Source: Gymnopus androsaceus JB14
Taxonomy: Eukaryota; Basidiomycota; Agaricomycetes; Agaricales; Omphalotaceae
DNA: 56,792 nt
Assembly: GCA_009733575.1 (NCBI GenBank)
Contig: ML769780.1
Coordinates: 1-56,792 of the forward strand
Reading direction: 5' to 3'
The notes under the pieces were generated by a model. The model did not search any database and was not told where the DNA came from. It was given only the letters and a program-made list of their open reading frames with translations. Position numbers and translations under genes: made by a program. Position 1 is the first letter of the stretch; each line of letters begins with the position of its first letter. Positions 11,046-21,279 of this stretch are shown in pieces.

Positions 11046-13172
11046 ATGGAAATAGAGGAAGCGGACGAGGAGGATGAAGAGCGGGTGGCATTCGAGGGAG
11101 GGATACATCCTGAGGAAAGACTGGGCTCAGGAGATCCCCTCCTCATGGATATTAATGAATGGCTGCAAAGGGAGGATGAGTCGAGACGTAGGAGAGGGTG
11201 GGAGGAAGAAGGGGAGGTAGAAGAACAAGCAGGAGACTCCATAAACCCACCCGGAAACACAGCCAATCCATCACCATCACCACTGCCCGACTCACCCGCA
11301 ACTGCGGAATCTGTGAAACTCAAATTGGCGGAATCAGCATTCGAACAGAAATTTAGGGAATGGGAATCTCAATGGGAGGAACAGATGTCTAACTGGCCCG
11401 CACGCAAGCAACGAAGGAGATGGAAGTACCAGCATTCCAAACCTCCCCCTAGAACAATACATCCAGTACCAGAGTTAATCAACAAAATCCCATCTAGAGA
11501 CGAGCGGACGCCCAGAGGGTCAATGCGGAAGGTCAATTTCTTGCAAAAGAGCCAAAACCCAGTGTCACAAACATTCGACCTGAACATCAAAGGGAAACCT
11601 GTTAGCCTAATAGGGGCGGCTGCTATGAGTCAATTACTGCGAGATGGAACACCTGCGTACATGCTACATACCAAACCTACCAATATTGATTCCGCCTTGG
11701 AAATCAGATGCTCAGCAAAGGAGCCTCCATGTGCGGATAAGGCACCTATGTCCAACGTACCCAAACAGGAACACCAGCGGACGGCGGATGAGATGCATAG
11801 AAGAGAAAGAGAAGAGAAGGAGGAAAGGAGGAAGGAGAAAACGGAGGAGTTAAAGAAACACATTCCTCCACAGTACCAGGACTTCCTGGACGTATTCTCG
11901 CCAGGAATGGCTAAGGAATTGCCTCCTCACCACCCTTACGACATCAAAATCGAGATGGAGGGTGATGCCCTTCCCAACATAGGAAAACTCTACAATATGT
12001 TGGAGGTGGAGTTGAAAGCACTCAAAGACTACCTCGATGACATGTTGGGAAAAGGGTTCATCTGATCCTCAAATTCACCTGCAGGAGCTCCAGTCCTATT
12101 CGCAAAGAAGAAAGACCAAACTCTGCAACTTTGTGTAGACTATTGAGCACTCAACAAACTCACCCGAAAGAACAGGTATCCCTTACCACTCATCGGAACA
12201 CTGGTGGACCAGTTGCGGAAGGCAAAGATCTTCACAAAGATCGACTTACGGGCAGGATACAATAACGTGCGAATAGCGGAAGGTCACAAATGGAAGACAG
12301 CCTTTAGAACTCGCTACGGATCGTACGAGTACCTAGTCATGCCATTTGGATTGACAAACGCCCCATCCGCCTTCCAATTCTTCATGAACGACATTTTCCA
12401 CAATATGGTGGATATTTACGTTGTAGTATACCTAGACAATATCCTTATCTACTCAATGGACAAGGAATCACATACTCAACATGTGAGGAAAGTACTCAAA
12501 AGGCTGCGGGAGAACAATTTGCACACCAAACTGGGAAAGTGTGACTTCCATACATGTGTAGTGGAGTACCTGGGAGTCATAATATCGCCCGATGGAGTGG
12601 CCATGGACCCCAAGAAGGTCGACACAATCCTTTTGTGGCCCGCACCTAAGAATATAAAGGAACTACAAGGATTCCTGGGGTTTGCAACCTTCTATAGGTG
12701 GTTCATCACCAACTATTCCAGCATCACAAAGGTGCTCACCCGCCTCCTGAAAAAGGGAAACTACTGGAAGTGGATGCAAGAGTGCCAACGTGTCTTCAAC
12801 GTACTAAAGGGCGCATTTGCGGAAGCTCCTATCCTTGCACACTTCAACCCCGACCTCCCAATTATAATGGAATGTGACATGTCGGACTGGGCAATAGCAG
12901 GAATCCTCTCGCAGTTGGACCCAGGATCGGGAGAGATCCACCCGATAGCTTTCTTTGCACGAGGAATGATTGACGCTGACCTCAATTACAACATCTACGA
13001 TAAGGAACTCTTGGCCATCGTAGAAGGGTTCAAGCAGTGGAGGGTGTAATGCAATGGATCCTGCTTCCGAATACAAGTATACTCAGATCACAACAACTTG
13101 CAGTACTTCACCACAACAAAGGTACTTACAAGAAGGCAGGCACGTTGGTCCGAAACCCTCTCAGCCTACAGC
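11046..13172 (+). pseudogene. pol: Chromovirus reverse transcriptase and first part of RNase H
   Basis: A charged linker (11,046-11,860) leads to the RT start motif YQDFLDVFSPGMAKELPPH. RT continues through LFAKKKDQTLQLCVDY, KIDLRAGYNNVRI and the palm motif VVYLDNILIY at about 12,423-12,452, where the family has Y-x-D-D, so the second catalytic Asp is Asn. RNase H begins with ECDMSDWAIAG, continues with YDKELLAIVE and [11 protein letters not shown], and is cut after LSAY at 13,172 by an inserted DNA element. Stops: TGA at 12,063-12,065 and 12,144-12,146, TAA at 13,047-13,049. The role would be copying element RNA to DNA. Confidence 0.9.
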
Positions 13173-13499
13173 CATAGCTGCAATCCTAACAGCTTGAGCA
13201 ATGGCTACAACCACAAGTTGCAAATGCTTCAACAGGGATATTACCACAGCTGCAAGGGCGGACTGGGATATTGCCATATACCCTTGAAGAAGGGCACCTA
13301 TGGATAAATCCCTAGCACCAAGGTAGGCAAGCCCCATGACTTTCCCACCTCTTCCCAAATGGGACATAGTGCGCCCAGTCCCAAATCGGAAAGAGCGCTC
13401 CCGGAGATGGCAGCTGGCCGGAACGGTCAAAACAAGTGCAAAATTTATGCCAGTTGCACTAATTGAACAGTAGACCTCTTCAATCAAGAGCAACTAGCG

Positions 13500-16400
13500 C
13501 TAAATTTAAGATTGAATCTGTAGACCTTACCACTGTGCCACCGGGCTGATAACATATACGGATTTAGCATTGATTTAATACAAAACTTTCAATCAATTTG
13601 ATACAAAACTTTCACGCTCGCTGAAGCGTGTACAACAATACTGTACGGAACCAGGCAAAACCAAAAGATTCATACTCCGAATGCATGTTATGTTGATTCT
13701 GATTCCCTCGCTTCCCATTAGCTACATTCACCGAATGACCAAACTATCGGGAAAGAAGGCAGCAGCATTGCAGGATGCGGAATAGAATCGATCGTCGTTG
13801 TATACCTCTCGTTAGATCAATCCCAGCAATTTGCAGATCCGTGAACTCACGAAGCATTACTGGCCTTTATACGCCCTTACAGAACACACACTCCAACTAA
13901 GCTTTCGACTGAACTACTTGTCTTGTGCTTCACCAGGAGGATATCCAACGCAACATCGGCATGTGGGTTACGGTCAGTCAGTTCCGGTGGTGGACTAGGA
14001 TAGCTGTCAGCTCAGATAGGAGTTTGGAAAACCAGTAAATTGAACACTTACACTCTCTCCACCAACTTGGTCATATCCAACCAAACAATCATTAGCAGTC
14101 CAAACTGGTGCAGTGAGACCAGCCTCGGGTCTTCTTCCTGTTCGTCCTCTGGTTCTTCGTGTAAGCATACAGCGAGATCAAAGGCGGAAATAAATATCTA
14201 AAGACAATGAGTATCAGGCAGTCGGTCAGTAACACGAAATACACACTGTCTGCATCTGGCTTCGGTTTTCCCTTGACAAATAGCAGTATACCGGGAAAAA
14301 GTATGATAGACACTGCTTCGGTTCCGTGTTATCCATTGTGGAAGGAGATATGTATGTCAGCACAAGGCTCAGTAGGACCTAAACATGCAACACATTAGTT
14401 CGTCAGTCAATGTCATTGCAAAGCACATCAGAGGCGGCTTGCTTTTGAATCTGTAACCTGTCCCGAAAGCATCCGAAGCTCTTTTTGAAAATTGAGGTTG
14501 CTATATTTTTTCACAAACTGGGAAGCAATGATATAAAGGTTTTGGCCCTAAAGAACAGCGTTACTAATGCTAGGGGATGAAATATATAGTACAATACCTG
14601 GTAACTCAAAACAACGTTCTGATGCAGTCTCGTGTAGAAGCTGATTGTATCGTTGATGCTCCGGGTCTCCTTGACAAGGAACTTGTTGATGATTTTTGTT
14701 TGAGATTTGGAGGTCTCGATAGCCTTGTCAAATCTGCTCTTGTCTTCCTCTTTGGAGATTCCGAATCCCTCTAGATGTCAAGACCAATAATCAGAATTAC
14801 TTCGCTTATAGAGGGATAGGAGATTTACTCATTTTGTACTCTCAACTCTTCAACTAGATAGTACACTTTTGTTATAGCAGTGTTGTGCAGTTGAAACTAC
14901 AAAAATTGACATTAGTCGTATATTTCATCAATCGTGGTGCTAGAAGTCGAGCTAGTGAGGGAAATGCAGACGACAATGCAAACAACGTCGGAACATGAGC
15001 CAAAGGCAACCCAGGAATGGTCAACGGCCCTGATAAGATTGTTAGTATCAATAGCACTGAAGAAGATGAAGGTAATTCTAACGGAGCTGATGCTTTTGGG
15101 GATGAACTTGGGAAAGAGAGGGTACTCGGTCTTGGACTTGGACTGCTAAAAATTTCGCCTGAGCTTTCATCATCGTCACCACTGAGCAGAAAGGATCTTG
15201 AGGAACCAACTCGGGAACAGCAGAATATCTGATCGCCGGAGAAACAACTTTGCATTGACCTTCAAACGTCAACTCTGATAATTGAAGGAGAATTATCGAA
15301 GTTCTCCTCCAAGAAATATGGCAACAGTGTGATCTCGACATGTCCCGAAAGTGAACACGCTGAGCTAAAGCACCAAGGATGGTTAGTATACACACTCTGG
15401 TGAGAAAACAGCGTCGCCACTCTACTCTGTGAAAAATGCGAATCATCATCAGTGAATACAAAACTAGGTTCATTAGTGAATTTACAATATCCCGCGAGGT
15501 CTCCAGAAGACTCACCAAGAGCAGTCGCTAAGACAATAAGTTCCTACTGCTTTTCATTCATCTACTCAATTCAGAATGAGCATTCAATATGCAGCTGAGA
15601 ATTATAATAATGTGCGGTGACTTTTTCAACTGCATCATCTGGGTCTTCGATCATAAGTTCCAATAAGTTCCAATAGGTATTGCTGAATAGATGGTTGCGC
15701 CAGGATGATGAAAGATGAATGTGGTTTGAATGTGGTTGTGGCATGAGGGAAGGAAGGAAAGGGCAATCAATGGAATACCGGAATTATGGCTGAGCTGAGT
15801 CACATGGTGCAAATGTCGTCTAGATATGAAGGGCGCTACGAGTGTGAAGGATGCCATGCTCATGGTCCTCTCGTTCCTAGTCAGAGTCTTGTCCTTTCAT
15901 TCTAAGACTGGATGTGAAAGACAAGATACACGTAAATGTCAAAGCGGTCAAAGCAGTCTCAATTCAAACTCTATCTACATAAACCATCTCATTCACTTAC
16001 TCTGATCATGATTGATCAGTGCATAGTAAGAACCAACTCATTCTGCTCTTGTCGTTCAAAGTTCACAAAAGTCCAATGCACATTTAGTCAATCTGATTTT
16101 GTATTCTATTAAAAGCTTAAAGAAAATTATTCTCAACACAGCAGATATTGAATGGGCTCCAACTTTGAGCAGCCACTGTTCCTTTGATCTATTCGCTGTT
16201 TGCTTTGCTCGAGCCTTCTCTCGTAATAATTTATCCTCTACTAGGTATTTCTCAGTTTATGTTGCAGTCCAGTATGGTGTCACATATCACACCAATCTTC
16301 CTCAAATACTTGGTGGCACGTTTACGACTTTCAAAAGGGCTCAATCACTCCATGCATTCCGGAATATGGGTGTGATAAAATGGACAAAACTCCTACTCAA

Positions 16401-17040
16401 TGCCATAAACTTTAACTTGGACCCTTATCGAGTTAGCAATTGTGCGTTTAACAGCAAACCAACACCTAGTACCACTGCATTGTTTGAGACTGATCCACCA
16501 ACAAATTAATTATCGAAATGATACCACATATTGCTCATATGGCTTTCAAATATGCTTGAAAAAGACCTCCAAGACTCATTGATATTTAGCTCTAGTTCAT
16601 CGCTTAGAACAATGGACTCGATTCGTAGATATACAATACTTATTCAGAATTGAAATATAATTTTATGAACGTTATTGTGTTGAGAACATACAGTTTCTGG
16701 ATATTACAGACTACAAACATGCAATGAAGCGATGCCAGGGCATCCGGATGATATCTGTTATCATCTCATTCCAAGAGAGCGTCGTTTCAAACGACGAGCT
16801 CGAAGAAAACGCCCATTAATACAGAATCTTTGACTGCTCCTCCCGCGTCCTTATCACAGCTGACGAAGACCATCAAGGGGGTGGTTTGTTCGCGACAAAG
16901 GTTATCAGGCGTTGAAGGAGTGTGGCAATAGTTAGTACCTAACAGACCCTTCCTTTTTACCAGATGCTGATAAACCTCTTCAGCCTCATGGTACGTGTTT
17001 CAGGTGCTTATTTGGAAACTTTAAAAAAGTTTTGACCTCT
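13500..17040. other. Interior of the DNA element, no identifiable gene
   Basis: This contains open frames up to about 145 codons on either strand (for example 14,872-15,255, 15,078-15,518 and 16,099-16,509). The plus strand at 15,017-15,232 reads as an acidic, Glu/Asp-rich peptide. None has a motif I recognise. Some may be captured host exons, like the HSP90 piece further right. Confidence 0.4.
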
Positions 17041-17469
17041 TCCTTGTACAGCTTCACTCTATTTTTTCTCGAATAAATCCCCTGCTCATCATCGACCTCG
17101 ACAGGCACTCCTTCATATCTACTTGCGTCAAGAGCATAGTGCATTTATCGCCTAAAGACTCGAGAGAAGAAATTAGGATTGGAATGGACCGTGCATCAGC
17201 AAGCAAGAATCTACGAGCATTTCCAGTGGGATCCCCAGTGCCGGTACTACACTCTAGTCTCTCGGGTTCAATCAAGCTCGAAGATTACCGAGACGCCACC
17301 GCAACAAGGATGACAAGAGCAGAAATAATTCAAATGACTTGGATCCGTTAAGTCTGTTTCATTACGGTTTTTTCAGGTATCAGGCATCGACTTTTCATAC
17401 GGCGACTCAATCTCAATGGATTCAATGGTGCACTGCTCCGCATGGTGGGATCCCCAGGTGTGTAATTTT

Positions 17470-18275
17470 TCAGTATACAAATGTCCGAGTCTAACTCTGA
17501 TTCCAGACTACCAGTGTTTTTGTCCGTGCTCGACACTGGGAAGAACTTGATCATCCGTCTCATTCCTAACAAGGAAGTGAGAATCCTCTCCATCATCAAT
17601 ACTGGTATCGGTATGATCAAGGCTGATATGGTCAACAACCTTGGTACCATTGCGAAATCTGGAACAAAGGTCAGTGGTTTTTTCATTCTTGTTTTTCATT
17701 CATTCACTCATTTTCACTGCGATCTTAGGGTTTCATGGAAGCCTTGAGCTCTGGTACTGATATCTCTATGATCAGTCAATTTAGTGTCGGTTTCTACTCT
17801 GCCTACCTCGTCGCCGAGCGTGTACAGGTCATCTTCAAGCGCAACGACAATGTAAACAGTACATCTGGGATTCGGCTGCTGGCGGTACCTTCACCATCAC
17901 TCAAGACACCGTCAACCCTCCTCTTGGCTGTGGTACCAAGATCCGTCTTTATCTCAAGGAAACCCAGCTCGAATACCTTGAGGAGAAGAAGGATATCGTG
18001 AAGAAGCACTAGGAATTCATCTCCTATCCGATCCAACTTGCCGTCAGGTTGAGAAAGTAAACTTTCTTCGTAATGTCAGTATGCGTCGAGCTAACTTTGG
18101 TCTTTTATAGGGGGTTGAGGATGAGGAGGCAGAGGCGGAGGCTGACGCTGAGGACAAGCCTAAGATTGAGGAGGCTGAGGATGAGGACGACAAGCCCAAG
18201 GACAAGAAGATGAAGAAGATCAAGGAGGTTGAGACCACCAACGAGGAGCTCAACAAGACGAAACCCATCTGGACG
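17470..18275 (+). pseudogene. HSP90 N-terminal ATPase domain fragment
   Basis: The frames read LFIRI-like [31 protein letters not shown], then after an intron-like GTCAG...TTAG gap [17 protein letters not shown] and [16 protein letters not shown], then [32 protein letters not shown] with a stop, EFISYPIQLAV, and the charged linker ending VETTNEELNKTKPIW. This is the order of the GHKL ATPase domain and start of the middle domain of cytosolic HSP90. Residue changes (INTGIGM for the usual D-T-G-I-G-M, frameshift near 17,860, stop near 18,010) make it dead. It retains introns, so it was captured as genomic DNA. It ends abruptly just before a small MITE. Confidence 0.9.
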
Positions 18276-18308
18276 CATAGTAGTGTGATTGTTATCTATG
18301 CCAAAGCT

Positions 18309-18410
18309 ACAGTGGCTGACAAAATTGATGTCACCCCCTGTGACCTACTGAATGGGCTACTGAATAGCTTACTGAATTGGGGGGGCAACATCAATTTTGT
18401 CAGCCACTGT
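18309..18410. mobile_element. 102 bp palindromic MITE
   Basis: The ends ACAGTGGCTGACAAAATTGA and TCAATTTTGTCAGCCACTGT are part of a 23 bp perfect terminal inverted repeat. The centre holds CTACTGAATGGGCTACTGAA-type short direct repeats. It sits at the broken end of the HSP90 fragment. The perfect ends suggest a fairly recent insertion. Confidence 0.75.
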
Positions 18411-18479
18411 ATCATTATTATGCATATTATATATGAAAACAATTCGAACTCACATAGTTACATTGGTTTAGTATATAAC

Positions 18480-18585
18480 CATGTCCTGCCTGAACCAGTG
18501 GTAAAGCGTGTTGTCCGTTCAATGGAATGATTAAGCGCTGGAGTATCTGTGAGGCTAAGGGTTCGATTCCCTATAGCTGCCACAT
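18480..18585 (+). repeat. tRNA-derived retroposon head (SINE-like)
   Basis: It has an A-box-like AGTGGTAAAGCG (18,497-18,508) and a near-consensus B box GGGTTCGATTCCC (18,559-18,571) with a T-arm-like context, then TATAGCTGCCA resembling an acceptor end with CCA. A matching 5' acceptor strand cannot be folded, so it is tRNA-derived but not a functional tRNA. The following 150 bp may be its body. Confidence 0.55.
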
Positions 18586-18844
18586 TTTACTTCGGCTCAA
18601 GGTCGGCCCGGCAAACGGTTTCGGTGCGAATCTTTGTCAGCGCGTATCCCCGCCTGTGGTGACTCATCATCCTGACGCTGGGCCGCCTAAAGCTAAATCC
18701 ATGGAGCATAGTAGGTGGTAGGGATATATCCCTATGGCTTCTATTCAGCAGTTTGGCCTTTCATGGTTATATCCCAAGTGAAGCATCTGCAACTTGTGGA
18801 TTTAGCCTATAGTCAAGCCTTCCAGATAGCAGTTACAGGTGCAG

Positions 18845-20977
18845 CCTATGACTGTACCATCAACTATTGGCCAGGGACACTTGGAGCGAAACCAGACGTG
18901 TTAACTCGCAGAGTGGATGTATATCCAAAACGGGGAGCGGAACTGGCCCATGCTAAATGAGTCAATGAAGGAATTCTTATTCTGCCCGACCGTCTAAATG
19001 CATCGGTCATATTGCCAGTGCAACAAGGAATCGTCAGTCTGGCAATGGAAGACACGACTCTAGCCAGAGTGCAAAACGCTCCACCCGACAGCCACATTGA
19101 AAGAGTCAGATTAGGAGGGTGGGAAGGAAAAGCGGGAGGGGAAAAATGGGCGGATGGGGTGGTTAGGAGGGAGGAAAAGATATACGTACCCTCGATGGAA
19201 TTGTTCCGTCCGGAAATCATCAAGAAATTCCACAACCTCAAAAACAGATTCCACCCAAACCACAGAAGCACATTGGGACTAGTCATGCAGCAATACTACT
19301 GGCCAGGAATGGCCAGGGATGTACGACAACATGTACAAGACTGCAAGGAGTGTGGAAAAAATAGGAGTTGGGTGATGAGCGTGGATGAGGAGCAAAACCA
19401 ACCCAGCGAGCACCTCGCAGCAGTGGTCCCCCTCAACAAGGCCTCACTAATAGAGCAGATGAGGAAAGCTAGACCCGGCACCTACATGAAAGAAAAGGCA
19501 AAGGAGATAAGAGAGGGACGAGAGTTGGAGGTAGTGACAGACGAAGGGCTTCTGAGAAGGGGAGGGAGGATTTATGTGCCTCAAGTGGGGAGACTTCGGG
19601 TGGACATCATTCAGGCTTACCATGACCACCCGCTACGAGGTCATCCAGGTGAACGGAAAACCAGGAAACTGGTATCTCAACTATTCTACTGCAGGGGCAT
19701 GTCAGACGACATCTGAAACTACATTAGGGGTTGCCACAACTGTGCCAGAGCAAAATCACGGCAACACAAACCCTTCGGACTATTAAAACCCCTCCCAATA
19801 GGGGAACGACCCTGGGATTCCATATCTTTTGATCACATTGTCCAACTCCCGAAGACCCAAGGAGAGGAGGCATTTGACACCATCCTGGTAGTGGTTTGCC
19901 GCTTAACAAAACAAGCAATCTACATCCCTTGTTACACAACCGACAAAGCCAAGGACTTCGCGGACTTATTCATTACCCACGTATTCGCAAAACACAGACT
20001 CCCGTCAAACATCGTATCGGACAGGGGTTCACTTTTTGTCAGTGAGTTTTGGACCAAACTGTGCATGGCCCTTCACATCAAAGCGCACCTATCCATGGCA
20101 TACCACCTGCAGACGGATAGACAAACGGAGCGGGTCAACCAATTGTTGGAAGCTTATCTATGAATCTACTGTGCCTACAACCAGGATGACTGGCACAAAC
20201 TCCTTCCGATGGCTGAGTTCATATACAACAACTCACCCCACAGTGCAACAGGAGTGTCGCCCTTCTTCGCAAATAAAGGATACCACCCAAAACTCACAAT
20301 TGAACTGGAAAAAGTGGCCAACACAGACGCCAATGCTTACGCGTCCCAACTGCAGGAGCTCCACGAGTATTTGAAGGGGGAACTGAGGATTGCAAACGAG
20401 AATTATGAGAAGTATGCGAACAAGAAGTGGGAGGAAAGCCCAGAGTGGAGGGAGGGGGATTTGGTATGGCTGGACATGAAGAACATCAAAACCCGTTGTC
20501 CGACGAAGAAACTCGACCACAAATTTACGGGTCCTTACCAAATCTTGATGAAAATCGGGAGCCACGCGTACCGACTGGACCTCCCAGGCAACCTCAAAAA
20601 GGTCCACAACGTCTTCCATGTCGACTGCTTGAAGATTTCATCACGAGGATGTGTTCAAACGGAAACGAGAACCACCCCCGCCAGTCTTCATCGACGGAAA
20701 CGCAGAATACTACATAGAGAATGTCCTGGACTCCCAACCACTGAAGGGAGGAAGCAACAAAATCCAATATTTGGTGAAGTGGAAGGATTACGGAGAGGAA
20801 TACAACGAGTGGGTCCCATGGCGAAGCATGGCAGGCGGCATCGAGCTGATTGAGAAGTGGGAGAAGGCCCACCCAAAGAAGAGGAAGCTAGGGAAGGACC
20901 TCCTGGAACAATTGCAAAAGATGGCGGAAGAACAAGGGGAAGATTGGGAGGAGGAGGAGGAGCAAAGGGACACCTAA
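18845..20977 (+). pseudogene. pol: Chromovirus RNase H end, integrase and chromodomain
   Basis: The frame resumes with GTLGAKPDVLTRRVDVYPK, the usual RNase H/integrase junction. There are two consecutive zinc-binding N-terminal modules (19,150-19,360 and 19,540-19,760). The integrase core follows with FDHIVQLPKTQ, SDRGSLFVS and QTDRQTERVNQ, which place the D-D-E triad. Then come YNNSPHSATGVSPFF, the GPY-like segment DHKFTGPYQIL, FHVDCLKIS, and a chromodomain with YYIENVLDSQ, YLVKWKDYGEEYNEWVP. Stops: TGA at 18,958-18,960, 19,714-19,716 and 20,161-20,163; there is also a frame change near 20,640. The chromodomain would steer integration to marked chromatin. Confidence 0.9.
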
Positions 20978-21279
20978 CAATGTTAAGTCCCATTCACTTA
21001 TTCCCTTTCAAATATTCCATCCCGCACTTGCGGTGTTAAGTTTTTCCATCAATTCACAAATACCTTTCACCTTCGAACACCAAACTACCATAAAGGCATT
21101 TTTCAATTTCACTAATAAACTCAGGTACTTATTGTCTCACATCGTAAACAACAAAAAAGAATTCATGAATTTTTAGACTATTCTAGGTATAGATATAGAG
21201 AGGGGAGAAGAAAGAAACAAGATTGGACGACAGGAAAAGAAAATAACAAAGGTGCCAAAAAAGAAGGGGAGACTATGAC

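Larger units (their letters stand above)
13173..18841. mobile_element. Inverted-repeat DNA element (hAT-like) inserted in RNase H
   Basis: The RNase H frame stops at 13,172 and resumes at about 18,845 with YDCTINYWPGTLGAKPD, so 5.7 kb is an insertion. CAGCCTA occurs on both sides (about 13,165-13,171 and 18,842-18,848), fitting a 7-8 bp target duplication. The ends are imperfect inverted repeats: the left end begins CAGCCATAGCTGCAATC, and the right end read inward begins CACCTGTAACTGCTATC. Both arms share CCACAAGTTGCA and ATGCTTCA some 60-70 bp in. No transposase is recognised, so it looks non-autonomous. Inside are an HSP90 fragment, a 102 bp palindromic MITE, a tRNA-like segment and several frames I cannot identify. 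Confidence 0.75.

Noticed and set aside
10670..11323. Open frame of 217 codons on the minus strand
   Set aside because: It is the exact antisense of the protease and linker coding region; Ser/Pro-rich composition is a shadow of the acidic plus-strand frame.
18480..18585. Functional tRNA gene
   Set aside because: The A and B boxes are good, but acceptor and D stems do not pair; treated as a retroposon head.
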